DNA of 64,000 nucleotides, taken from assembly GCA_947462335.1 (NCBI GenBank), contig OX381709.1, positions 41,634,933 through 41,698,932 of the forward strand, written 5' to 3'. Origin of the DNA: Harmothoe impar. Its lineage: Eukaryota; Annelida; Polychaeta; Phyllodocida; Polynoidae. This document shows, in pieces, positions 36,301 through 48,469 of this stretch (positions within the stretch are counted from its first letter, which is position 1; each line of letters starts with the position of its first letter). A model generated the notes under the pieces. It was given only the letters and a program-made list of their open reading frames with translations. It did no database searches and was not told the DNA's origin. The position numbers were made by a program, and so were the translations under genes.

Positions 36301-39300
36301 GTACACGTGTTTAGCCAGCTGTGCTCTGCTCTATTGTACTGCTGTATTGAGCAGTGGCCAGGCTCGGCCCACCTGCTCACGTGCACATACAGAGATCCAT
36401 GAGTTCTTGTGTCAAGTAGCGGTATATAAATCAATATTACAGTAGTTTAAGTCTGAGTTCTAAAGTCGATATTGCTGTGGTGGCAACTCAGCCCCTTTAT
36501 ATTCACTTATCGTTATTTCTCCGGCTGAAAATGAATTAGAGATTAAATTCATTAGGGAGTCTTGTAAGTGAAATGGCAGGCTTAATTTCACTTCATCCCG
36601 CATTCAAGATTTCAAAACATAGAATCGGAAACAGCGTTAATCTACTACAAGCAGAAAGGACACGACATTTTGTATGCATACGATATCATGAAAGAAAGAG
36701 GACTGGCTTCACCCCTCTCTGGTTATCTTGTAACCACTATTGTGAAACTTTTAACCACGACAAATAAAAACGTATTAAAAAAAAGTATTCAAAAAGGAAA
36801 AAAACACGGTTTAAGCTATCCTGATGTTACAGTTATCCCTTTACCTCTTTGCACCAAAAACCAGATAGATGGCCTTTGTAACACAGGTAAAACTTAAGGC
36901 TAAGAGGCAACATTCCTGGTTTTAGTACTGCAGCCAGTAACCAGGTCTTTTATTGTGTTTCAGGTATCGCGGGGGAAATTGATGAGGGTGGAGAGGGGTA
37001 TTATATTTGGACACACAAGAAGTTCGACGTGGGATATAATGTGAATCAGATTGTGGATGTGAATCTCACAAGCGAAGCAAAGGTGAAGCTTGCACCAAAC
37101 ATCAAAATAGACTTTTCATACGAGGTGAAATGGCACAAGTCAAATATCAAGTATGTCGACCGCTTCGACAAGTACTTGGACCCCAACTTCTTCCAGCACA
37201 GGGTAAAATATTTTGATTAGGAGTATTTCTTTTCACTACTTTTAAATCTTTTTAAAATATATATGAAATTGTAAAGTAGTTATATACTGTTTTAGCGACT
37301 GTCCCAAAGCAATACATGTATTGGTTTACTGACTGTTAATGAATTCCACCTACCAGATATTTGAAAACTCTCTTATCCAATGAGAACCCTCGTATTCAAC
37401 AATATTGTCAAGGTCTTCACAAAATGAATATAATTTAGGGTCCCATTTTGCGTTATTTTTACTAGGATAGATTAGATCATTAGTACTGATTTAAACAAAA
37501 CTTGATATGTATTTCAGATCCACTGGTTCTCCATCTTCAACTCGTTCATGATGGTGATCTTTTTGGTCGGCCTGGTATCTATGATCCTCATGCGGACGCT
37601 CCGTAAAGACTACGCTCGATACAGCAAGGAGGATGACCTTGATGAGATGGAGCGTGACCTTGGCGACGAGTATGGCTGGAAACAGGTTCATGGAGACGTC
37701 TTTCGCCCGGCGTCCTACCCGATGCTCTTCTCAGCCCTCATTGGCACTGGCTACCAGATCGCTCTGGTAGTCTTCTGTGTGACCACCTTTGCCATCCTCG
37801 GCGAACTTTACACAGAGTGAGTATGCTTTTAGATAACTATCAGTAGAAAACGAATAAGGCAAACACACAATATTAATCTGAATAACATAGCTCTGGCTGT
37901 AGTCGTCGGCACGTTTTTCTCGGAAGACAGTCGTTCAAATCCTGGCCGTAAAAGTATAAAAACATCTACTGTCTGTGAGTGTGTCTGGTACATGGAGTAG
38001 TAGTCAGTACTTGAACGATTCTTATAAACTTAATCTGAAGCTTCAGTCTGAAAATAAAACTGTTTGAAAAGGTTGAACAATATCTGCCCAGCTAAAATAT
38101 TGTGTTTTCCACCGTTCTAACAGGCGTGGATCTCTGCTCAGCACCTCCATATTCGTGTATGCGGCCACAGCACCTGTGAACGGCTACTTCGGTGGCAGTC
38201 TGTATGCCCGGATGGGAGGTATGTTGAATTATCAGGTTTTAACATAATCATAAAACAAAATAAATTGCCTGCGACCCGTTTACTATAATTTAGAAAATCG
38301 GCTCGGGAGGAGGTAGTTTTGAGATATATGTCTTCAACACCCTAAATCCTTGCTAAAATAGATATTTAATTTCAGGTAATGCATTATACTTTGATGAAAA
38401 GGCCACATAAAAGATATCTATCTTTTTAAAAGAAATGAAATACATATTATACATGATTTAATATTCATGTTATTTCCACTCGATGTGCGACAGGCAAGAT
38501 CTGGATAAAGCAGATGTTGTTGAGCGCCTTCATGCTGCCGATGAACATCTGTGGCACTGCCTTCTTCATCAACTTCATCGCTATCTACTACCATGCGTCA
38601 CGCGCCATCCCCTTCGGAACGATGGTAAGTATTGGTAATCAAAAATGGTTAAATTGTAAAGGATCTTTAAAATAATACAGAAAGTAGTAACTCTGAAGGA
38701 AGCCATATATATATACCACTGGCCTCAAAGAACACATGTTTGTTCACACGAAATTCTCTACTCTGAAAAGTTTTAAGTATGAAAATTGTATAGATTAATG
38801 GGCATTGGTTGAACCATGGCATTGATGTCGTTTCCCCATTGCAGGTTGCGGTGGCATGTATTTGCTTCTTTGTGATCCTGCCACTGACGTTAGTGGGTAC
38901 CGTGCTGGGACGTAACCTCGCTGGTCAGCCCAACTACCCATGCAGGATCAACGCTGTGCCCCGACCCATCCCAGAAAAGAAATGGTAAGTCACTAGGTTT
39001 AGCTGATGTTTATCTGTATCTATGAGTCAAAAATAAAAAAGAAGCCCTTCAAGATAGGTACAGACTGCCCTTGCCAACTAATATTTCTGCCATGCAAAGC
39101 TTTGTAATTGAAATTCAATCGTTGCAAAAGTGGGTTAAAGTTTATGCCTTTGACTTTTGGTTAATCAATTATTGTAGATTTTATAACGGATTATGTTTCT
39201 CTTGCGTAGGTTCATGGAGCCCGGTGTGATCATTGCGCTGGGAGGTGTGCTGCCGTTCGGCTCCATCTTCATTGAGATGTACTTCATCTTCACGTCCTTC

Positions 39301-42300
39301 TGGGCGTACAAGATCTACTACGTGTACGGCTTCATGTTGCTCGTCTTCGTCATCCTCGCCATCGTCACAGTATGCGTCACCATTGTCTGCACCTACTTCC
39401 TGCTAAATGCGGAGGACTATAGATGGTACGTGGCAGATGTGCCCCTCAACTTTGGCATCTTTGGTACACATAGTTAAGGATTCTGATTAAAAACAACATA
39501 TTTTGTACAGTCTCAATTTAGCTAGTTACCAACAAACGGTCTAATTTTCCAAACTGTCTTTGTAGTTGAAAGTTCTGAAATACTAGTTAAATATCAAGTA
39601 GAAGGCAAAAGCTGTGCCTAAAAACTATGGATTTGTAATCGATTGAAGTGAAATTTTGAGTTGAGGCTTGTTCCATATTTCAATGTGTGTATTTCTGTCT
39701 GCAGGCAGTGGACGAGCTTCTTAGCGGCTGGCTCGACTTCAGTCTATGTCTACATGTATTCCTTCTACTACTTCTTCTTTAAAACGAAGTGAGTGCAAAC
39801 TTTAAGTCAAGTAGCTAATAGAGCGGTTGGCCGTGTTTCAATTGTTGTTAAACTATCATCTATATCATTGACTCAGGGTCTCCCCTGAGTCTAGTGAGAC
39901 GATTCTGGACACCTCTTTTCCTTGAAAAAATGAAATTGCTCCCATTTGGTCAATATTTGACTCAGGTTTACTCTGAGTCTTGTGCGACGGGTAGCAGGGG
40001 GTCTCTCAGCCTAAAATTTAAAACAGCTGTCATTCCTTCAAAATTGGAGCTTTTTCTCTCAATTTTGTGTCATTAGATGCGGTACAATGTTGTCCTTCCT
40101 ATGTAATCGCGCTTTAATCCATTTTCAAACGCTTCCCCCTGAAAAGCATGATTTTAATTTTGTGTCTAAAATGGTGGTAATTTGCTTCAGCATAGAGCCC
40201 TATGGGAGCCTGTAGATAACCCTTGACATTTAACAGTTACATATTGAACGGGCTCAGTGCTAAGTCAATGGGACAGATCTCGGCAGCCGACCAAACCGGG
40301 GTGAGACACTTTTTTTCAGCAAGCTTTGACTGGATCCAATGGTAATTTAACACAGGGAAGTACTACACTACTTCCCAAAGGAGATGCCATCCTATATCAT
40401 ATACTAGGCCCAACATACGCTGCAGTATGTTAGATACCGGTATGGTAATTTAATGGTAATTTAATATATATGTTGCTGTCCAGTGTTGTTCAATACATGA
40501 CAAATATTTTGAGAACAAAAACAGACAACCCTGTAGTAGGATATAGCTCAGACCCTACTAAGCACTATTCGCTGTTACTTACAATATGGACATGGGAGCT
40601 TTTTATTCAGTGTGTGTCTGACATAGACGTGAGAGGACAAAAGACATAGATAGCCAAGATCGGGGAACATGAAAATTTGAATTTGGGCCTAAGTACCCCC
40701 CCAAAAGAAAGTCAATGTCCACATTTTTTTTGAGTATACCCTTCTTTTGCGCGGCTTGCCTCACTCGGTGTGGCTTTCTTAGGGCACCTGCGTCATGCGA
40801 CCTATAGGTTGTGTGGTGCAGGCCTATAGGTAGTTGTGAGTTCCTGACTTGTGACGCACAATTTGGGTATGCTATCCGAAACAGTCCAGCCAGGATATAA
40901 TAGGGGGAGCAATGGATGGATATGGATAGTGGACTAGGGTAAACCAAAGGTGCTGAATTCATTTCTGTTATGTGTAGGATAATATCTAGGTTGGAAAAAG
41001 GTCAAAATCAAGGTCAAAGGTCACATCTTTAAGAATCCCATTAATACAAGAGTGCACCCTTTCGCTTTCTTACTATGATAAATGATACATTTCCCTTCAC
41101 ACCTCTACCTGACCCTGAGTCTAGTTAACGGGGGAAGGGGAAGGGGAAGGGACTCGGGGTTGGGACTCGGGGGTGAGACTCGGGGGTGGGACTCGGGGTT
41201 GGGACTCGGGGTTGGGACTCGGGGTTGGGACTCGGGGGAGGGACTCGGGGTTGGGACTCGGGGGTGAGACTCGGGGGTTGGGACATGGGGTTGGGACATT
41301 AGCTTGGGATTTGGGGATGAACAATATTATTATATGTATACTCCTATATGATGATACTACATTTCCCCCCGAACCTGAGTCATTTGTGATGCAGTCACAC
41401 GTTCGATTTTTCACTCTTTGCATCTTGCATGGTGTCATTAGATCACTTTCCACAATATCTATCTAATGGTGTATTTGTTTTTTACAAATTCCAACTGTAA
41501 CCCCCTAAAAAACGAAAAATAATATTAGGCAGTAATTGCTGGTAATTTGCTTCAGCATAGAGCTCTATGGGAGCGTGTAGATAACCGATAACCCCAAATT
41601 TGGATAGTTCGTGACAACCAATGCTATCTCTATGGGAGGGGTAGGTGAGACGCTTTTTTTCAGACATCTATCAAACACTTAAGTACTAGAGGTAATTTAC
41701 AGGGGAGGTTACTTGATATTATTTGTGTAACAGATCAGTGTTGTGATAACCCTGATTCACTTTGCACTGACAATGCACGTATCGCAACAAAGACTATATG
41801 GAAATGTGAGTACCCCCCTCCCCCTCTCTCTACCGGGGTAATTATTTACAATATGGACATGGGAGCTTTTTATTCAGTGTGTGTCGGACATAGACGTGAG
41901 AGGACAAAAGACATAGATAGCCAATATTGGGGGACATGAAAATTAGAATTTGGGCTCAAGTACCCCCCCAAAAAAAAGTCAATGTACACATTTTTTTTGA
42001 GTATACCCTTTTTTTGCGCGGCTTGCCTCACTCGGTGTGACTTTCTTAGGGCACCTGTGTCATGCGACCTATAGGTTGTGTGGTGCAGGCCTATAGGTAG
42101 TTGTGAGTTCCTGACTTGTGACGCACAATTTGGGTATGCTATCCGAAACGGTCCAGCCAGGATATAATAGGGGGAGCAATGGATGGATATGGATAGTGGA
42201 ATAGGGTAAACCAAAGGTGCTGAATCCATTTCTGTTATGTGTAGGATGATATCTAGGTCAGAAAAAGGTCAAAATCAAGGTCAAAGGTCACATCTTTAAG

Positions 42301-43068
42301 AATCCCATTAATACAAGAGTGCACCCTTTCTCTTTCTTACTATGATAAATGATACATTTCCCTTCACATCTCTACCTGACCCTGAGTCTAGTGTGATCTC
42401 AATCACACGTTCAATCTTTCTTTCAACTTACCGCATTGTCTTTGGTAGATGTAATCGCCATATATAATCTTTCTTTTAGCTTTCTGCGTTTTGAAATCAC
42501 TCTGTGATTTACTTAAATAGAACCGTAAACGACAGCCATGTCCTGTCTGAATGCCACATACATTATCTGAATAATGACAAAACGGCTAATAAGAGATAAT
42601 AGGCTAAATGATTGTGTTGCTTGTTCTTCCAGAATGTATGGGTTCTTCCAGACGACGTTCTACTTTGGCTACATGGCCCTATTTAGCATAGCGCTTGGGG
42701 TTCAGTGTGGTAAGTATTGTGTGAACACAAAACTGCATAAAAATAGATATTGGAGTATTTTAGAGTACCAAGTGATATGTGCAAACTCATTATCGTCTAT
42801 GGTCAGTATTTCGCCTCAATTTTGTCAGTTTTGTAACAAGAGAGACTGGCCTGTAAGAACTTACACTAAATTACTGACATAGGTGATTCAAAGCTATTAC
42901 AACCTTAATCCACAATATATCCATTCCAATATTAATCTAGCTAGCTGACAGTTCTGATACACGATATAAGTGACCCTACAATTGATATTGTCATTTTCAG
43001 GAACCATGGGATATGTAGGAACCAGCTTCTTCGTCCGCAAGATTTACTCAACAGTGAAGATTGACTAA
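30376..43068 (+). CDS. TM9SF3: Transmembrane 9 superfamily member 3
   Basis: Twelve exons: 30376-30456, 35214-35409, 35778-35900, 36964-37202, 37518-37816, 38124-38218, 38494-38624, 38845-38984, 39210-39425, 39705-39788, 42633-42709, 43001-43068. They total 1749 nt and give 582 aa plus TAA; human TM9SF3 is about 589 aa. The protein has a signal peptide ([21 protein letters not shown]), then a luminal N-terminal domain with [20 protein letters not shown] and [19 protein letters not shown]. Next come [33 protein letters not shown] and [12 protein letters not shown]. The rest is a nine-TM body with [40 protein letters not shown] and [20 protein letters not shown]. The tail KIYSTVKID matches the family C-terminus with its Golgi-retention KxD motif. 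Nonaspanins act in Golgi/endosome membrane trafficking. The 4.7-kb first intron and 2.8-kb tenth intron are filled with repeats. Confidence 0.97.
31141..31575. mobile_element. Inverted-motif (fold-back) element with GATTCGCACTA repeats
   Basis: Six forward TTCGC(A/C)CTA motifs in the left arm (31141-31245) face six reverse TAG(T/G)GCGAA motifs in the right arm (31447-31575). Termini TGGACGATTCGCACTA and TAGTGCGAATCGTCCA are inverted repeats. The centre holds a G/C-rich GGGGGGCAGAGCCCCCC block. Confidence 0.75.
32251..33141. mobile_element. Second GATTCGC inverted-motif element
   Basis: Five forward (G/C)ATTCGC motifs in 32251-32450 face several reverse GCGAAT motifs in 32900-33141. Ends are GGACGATTCGCTCTACT and AGTAGAGCGAATCATC. 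A poly-G tract stands near 32690. Confidence 0.6.
40176..41415. repeat. Dispersed element copy 1 in TM9SF3 intron 10, interrupted by a minisatellite
   Basis: GGTAATTTGCTTCAGCATAG through a 540-bp core (40583-41125) to CCCTGAGTCTAGT. Then comes the 41126-41320 minisatellite, then CCTGAGTC and a hairpin TGTGA-loop-TCACA (41385-41400). It matches 41541-42430 at high identity. Confidence 0.8.
41122..41320. repeat. 13/14-bp G-rich minisatellite GGGGTTGGGACTC
   Basis: About 13 units of GGGACTCGGGGTT and GGGACTCGGGGGTGA types; four-G runs every unit on the plus strand make quadruplex formation likely. Confidence 0.9.
41541..42430. repeat. Dispersed element copy 2 in TM9SF3 intron 10
   Basis: Parallel to 40176-41125: GGTAATTTGCTTCAGCATAG, GGTGAGACGCTTTTTTTCAG, the core from ACAATATGGACATGGGAGCT, and the tail CCTGAGTCTAG. 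It then has the hairpin GTGTGAT-CTCA-ATCACAC (42391-42408) and GTTCAATCTT. No minisatellite in this copy. Confidence 0.8.
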
Positions 43069-45613
43069 ATCTGGACCAACAACCTCAAGGCGATGGCCGA
43101 GCAGAGATTGCTCGTAACAGGATCTGGTGAATTAAGGACTGATGGCATCAAGCGCCCCACCTAACGCCGTCTCTGCGTGACTTGTCGCTGACCGAGGCGG
43201 TGTGTGGGAAATATGTTGTGAATAGTCCATATGTGTAGAGCAAACAGTAGCTGCGGGACATGTGATGATGTGTAGCCTTGATGTCCAGTCCTGCCTTACT
43301 AGAGGAACAGGACCTTGCCAATCTTGGGACGACAAGATTGACAATACGGCCATTTGCTATCGCTGGCCTATAATTGGTATGTTGGTGACAACAGAGGATG
43401 TTCTTAGCTACCAACATTCAATACCTGACCTATCGTAGCCCCTCTTCCCTTGTATAATAATATACAGATTCTCATTTCCATCTGTCCCAGAAGCTAGGAA
43501 ATGCAGAAAGAGTACATCAACCTGTCATTCATATACAAATATATCTATGTATACCTTTAATTCTTTACGAGATGAAGTAAGTTAAACCCTTTGGTTAATG
43601 TATTATGTTTCTACTGATTCTACCATTCGTGGCTGTCTTTGTCTTCATAGTCTAGCCACTAGCAAAACATTGACCCCAACAATATTGTTGCCATGGTGAT
43701 CTTATGTTGGTCAAGCATGAATACTAGCCATGCGGTGTGTTTTCATGGTATTCCACTTGTTATGTAGCTATATGTGATCAGGAAGCTTTTCTCTTTTTTT
43801 TCCAAAGTATAAATTATCATTGTTTTCTCGGTTGGGCAAGGGTTCACGGTCCTGCATCTAGATTAACCAATTGAAAAGTAGTGTATATTCTAGGATTTCT
43901 AAATATTCCACTGGGAGGTGTACATATTCTCATTTATAAATAATGCATTGACTGACTATGTGAAGCACTTAAACACCAGATGTTGATAATTGTGAGAATG
44001 TATGTAAAACCCTTGCGCATATGTACATGCAAATCAGGTGTGAAAGGTGATTTATTGAATGCCGTATTGTTACTCCCTCTCACTCGCGTGCGCCCCAATA
44101 TTACAATGCACCTCGACGCTTGTTCTCGACAGCTGACTACTATCACGGTTACCTTACACGACAAATTAACCAACCTCTATGAGGATAGGCGGGCATGTTT
44201 GTTATGGGGGTTGCACTGTGTGATAGATTAATATGTATCCCAGTTGTCTAGGTCATTCTATATGTCTGTGATGTAGCACGCGTAACAAACTAGTGCATCA
44301 TACGCTGTGACTGGCCTCCCCCACAGGTAAGCACACATCATAAATCAACACAGACCTTCTTTAATGCTTTTCCCTTGTCCGACATCGTTGCAAATCACAC
44401 AGCGTGGGTGTTTGGTTAATTGAGGTGAGGGTTTCTCATGATAATGCTTGATGACTAGGAGCAATATGGTGTCATGTATGCTAACAAAACGCCACCCCTA
44501 GGTACAGAGGCTAGGGAGTGATGGTTAGCCCCCTGAGAACGGTATTAAGTAGTGAAAGGGCCATCAGAACTTGCAAACATGTCCATGTGCTACTACTCTG
44601 TATTTTTGTACATATATACATATGTATCGTGGTGGGAAACATTGTCTTTGGGATTTTAATTACAAAACATTGTCCTCTGATAGATGCCAGACAGATTTTG
44701 CTTTTGCTCCGCTCTGTATAGCGATGTATAAACTGGCATTGGCATGTATACATATGTAAGAAATTCCCCTGCTGAGTCCAGCGACCCATGTATGCCCTCA
44801 TTAAGATAATTGTACATAATGCACGTAGGGCACCACAGGGAATTCTTCACCCCAACTTTATATGAGTTCTTCTGACAAAGAAATCAAGCACCATCTAAAT
44901 AAATTTAAAATGACCTTTGAGTTAACCTCAAAACAAATTAACTTTTGTGGAGAAAATTTCCAAGTTTTAGCGTAACATATGTAATGTTTTTTTGAGAGTC
45001 GACATTACTCACCATCCTCATTGGTAGACTTGGTAGTTAAACTAGTGGGAAGATATGCTCGATCGAAAGGACATCCACAATTATGTGAAACTGCATGCAT
45101 GGCTCATGGTAACTGATGTAATTTTGCAACTGCTTGATGATTAGAGGGTGCCAAAGCGTACTGCTGGGCAGTAAAAGGCCGGAGCCTACACCCTAACGCG
45201 ACTCCCCCCTCTGTATGTAGAGATTGTAATATCTAAGTTTATATTATGAGGAAAATGAAAAGGGTGTCCTAATGCTAACTGTATGTAAACTATTTATGAA
45301 TGACACAAGATAGGAACAGATATCTTTTCATGGTGGGGCACATTGTGTTTATAGCTTGTCTTTAGATCTTTGGCATGTCCTTTATGGACACCTTAGTACT
45401 CGGGAGTTAATCTATAAAAATAAAAAGTGTTTGGACAACGTAGAATCAGTCCCATCCGGGGGTGTTTAACTCACGTTGCTCATTTTCATGCGTGTATTTT
45501 ATGATTTATTGTGGGGGAAAATGGTTGAGGACTAATTGTTGCAGGCAATGTATGTATAAGTAATGGGGAATTTCGCTGTAAATTATTAACTTGGTGTGAG
45601 CATTCTTCTTTTC
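43069..45613. other. TM9SF3 3' UTR and repeat-poor spacer
   Basis: The UTR begins after the stop at 43066-43068 and runs an unknown distance; no single polyadenylation site stands out. Short open frames here (for example 43980-44231 and 44518-44721) show no recognisable protein and overlap each other in both strands. I see no gene. Confidence 0.4.
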
Positions 45614-47656
45614 CAGTGGCGGATTTAGAGGGGGTGCGCCCCTCCCCTTTTAGTGAAAGTTTGCGTTTTCTTATGTAAATTCCGGCCCATTTGTCATTGA
45701 GGAAAGAATTTTTCCAGTGGCAGGCTACCCTATCCCATTTTCAAAATCCCAGGGATGTGATTTCTCCTACTTTGGTAGGATTTCCTACCAAATAGAGCTA
45801 AGAAGTCGACCTTCATGATTTCCCCAGATCCAATGAGATATTTTTTCAGTGGGGGGGGGGGGGGATCTGCTACTCAATTGCCAGACAAAATCTGCCAGAC
45901 AAAAACTGAAGTCCTGATTCTTCAGCCCAGAAGACTGAAATACACCAAATTGCACCATTTGCCTCCTTAGTTTTCAAAATTTTCTTGGGGGGCATGCCCC
46001 CAAACCCCCCTAGTACTGTTGTGCCATCTGATTTACAAATGGACCCTTAACTCATTCAGTCATGAATTAAGGTGGGAGGAGGATGGGAAGGTAGCCCTGC
46101 AGCGTTGTGTTTGTTATCGTTGGCTGAAAACTCCTGCCAAAAAGCTCCTATAGTCAATGCTCGCCCATCATGATATCAACTATACTATAGTCAAATATAT
46201 AATGCACCAGATTGCAAGTTTTCAAGTCTAGGCTTTCAAAATTTTCTCAAAACATTTCCCTTCAAAAACAAGGTACCAGCCCAATCATAGAGGACATATT
46301 ACAACACAAGTTCTAATATATTTGGTTCCAAAGAGCAGCAGATAGCACAGTTTCAATTCTAGAATTTCAAAATTTTCTAAAACCTTTCCCTTCAAAACAA
46401 GGTTCCAGTCCCAATCATGAAGACCTGAGCTTTCATATATTTTGTTCCAAAAAGCAGCAGATTGCACAATTTCAAGTTTTGAATTTCAATTTTTTTTTAG
46501 AACTTTCCTCCAAAAAATAGTTATAAGAGGCTGGAAAATAGAAAGAAAGGTTCCAGCCCCAGAGAATAGGGCTGGGGGGCATTGCAGATAGAGAGCTTAC
46601 ACAAAGACTTGAGCTTTAATATATTTTGTTCCAAAACTCAGCAGATAGCACCATTTCAAAATTTTCTAAACCTTTTTCTCCAAAAGCAAGGCTCCCGTCG
46701 CAAACATTAAGACCTCAGCTTTAATAAATCTTGTTCCAAAAAGGCAGCAGATAGCACCGTTTCAATGCTAGAATTTCAAAATTTTCTAAAACCTTTCTCT
46801 CCAAAAAGGGAAGGTTCCAACCACAGAGCATAGGGCTGGGGGGCATTGCAGACAGAAAGCTTACACAAAGACCTGATCTTTAATATATTTTGTTCCAAAA
46901 AGCAGCAGATTTCAATGCTAGAATTTCAAAACTTTCTAAAATTCTTTTCCTCAAAAAAAAAGTTCCAGTCCTAACCATAAAGACTGTAGCTTTAAAATAT
47001 TGTGTTCCAAAAAGCAGCAGATAGCACTGTTTCAATTCTAGAATTTCAAAATTTTCTAAATCTTTCCCCCCTCAAAACAAGATTCCAGTCCCAATCATGA
47101 AGACCTGAGCTTTCATATATTTTGTTCCAAAAAGCAGCAGATAGCACTGTTTCAATACTAGAATTTCAAAATTTTCTAAAACCTTTCCCTTCAAAACAAG
47201 GTTCCAGTCCCAATCATGAAGACCTGGGCTTTCATATATTTTGTTCCAAAAAGCAGCAGATTGCACAATTTCAAGTTTTGAATTTCAATTTTTTTTTAGA
47301 ACTTTCCTCCAAAAAATAGTTATAAGAGGCTGGAAAATAGAGATCTGATCCTTTTCACATATTTTGTGCTGAAATGCATCAGAATGCACCATTTCCAGGC
47401 TAGACATTCTAAATTTTCTTGGGGCCATCCCCCAAACCCCCCAAACAAAATGCAGCGTTAGGCTTTAAGATTTCCAAAAGTGCCCCCACCCCCACCACAC
47501 ACACAGGTGAATTGCAGTGCTGCACAAGAAAATTTACCTGTGCTGTGCTTGAAGCAACTGAAAACAGAAACTTCTCAGTTGTTTTTGAGCCTATACCTTT
47601 TTTCCTACCATTTGACAATTTTCAAATCACATCCCTGAATCCTAGATCCGCCACTG
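45614..47656. mobile_element. hAT-like non-autonomous element with internal satellite
   Basis: The left end CAGTGGCGGATTTAGAGG and right end CTAGATCCGCCACTG form inverted termini of the CAGTGGCGGATC type common in hAT elements. A convincing 8-bp duplication is not visible. No transposase frame. Confidence 0.6.
46290..47345. repeat. ~118-bp satellite inside the hAT-like element
   Basis: Seven to eight units, each with TTGTTCCAAAAAGCAGCAGA, TAGAATTTCAAAATTTTCTA and CCAGTCCCAATCATGAAGAC. Spacing is mostly 103-120 bases with two longer units. Confidence 0.85.
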
Positions 47657-48469
47657 TTTTAATGTCTGGTCCTGTTAAAATAGAAGAGAAAAACACACAT
47701 GTACTTAGACGTGTCACATCTAATGTGAAGGGAGCATATCGAGTGACTGGACAAGGAATCATCTCATTTGTATTCTGTGTATATTTTCAAGTTGTGGAGC
47801 ATAGTTTGTATGAAGGTTAACAGAACACTAATATGTTGAGTCAAATGTGTATCGCTTCCATCTTACGGTGCACAGAGGTGCTGACAAGGATTCAGTCTAA
47901 GTTAAAAAGGTATGCAGCGGCATAGTACGCCCAGCGTATAAAACAGCCGTCTATCGGAGCGGTCAGACAGTGTGCACCGTTATTTGAGCCACACTTCTCC
48001 TGAATCTGCTTTATGAAACAAGTTGAGGCATAGCGTACCTCAATCTCTGGGGAGATCTGAGCTCCGTGGCTAAGGATTAGCCGGACCAATGATGGAATGT
48101 GTGTATGGTCAAGAATGTGAGAGAAATAAAAGTAAAAATATTGGTTTCTTGTAAAATACTTTTTAGTTCTTTTTGCTCGTTAAGCTGCAACAAATATGCT
48201 TCACTTGCTGCATAGTTATTACGCTAGGAGTCTCTGCGTCCGTAACGGTAGCATAGTACCGGGCGGCTTCCATTATTGTTAAAAAACTGGTTTGGACAGT
48301 ACCAAAATGGACATTTCGTCTACTTTACATTTTCTGTAGTAAGTCTATGAGAGCAGTTCCAAATAAGTGGGAGGGGGGGGGGGAGTCGATGTTTATCGTC
48401 AGATACTTTTACTATTTTCAGCACTATCTGTGAATCTTGATATCTTTGAAATCCCCACGTTCACCTGCT
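47657..48469. other. Spacer before the large minisatellite
   Basis: No gene or clear repeat apart from a poly-G run near 48371-48383. Confidence 0.4.

Noticed and set aside
37890..37955. tRNA-like stretch with GTTCAAATCC (B-box-like) in a TM9SF3 intron
   Set aside because: No acceptable A box or cloverleaf could be folded; left as a possible SINE remnant.
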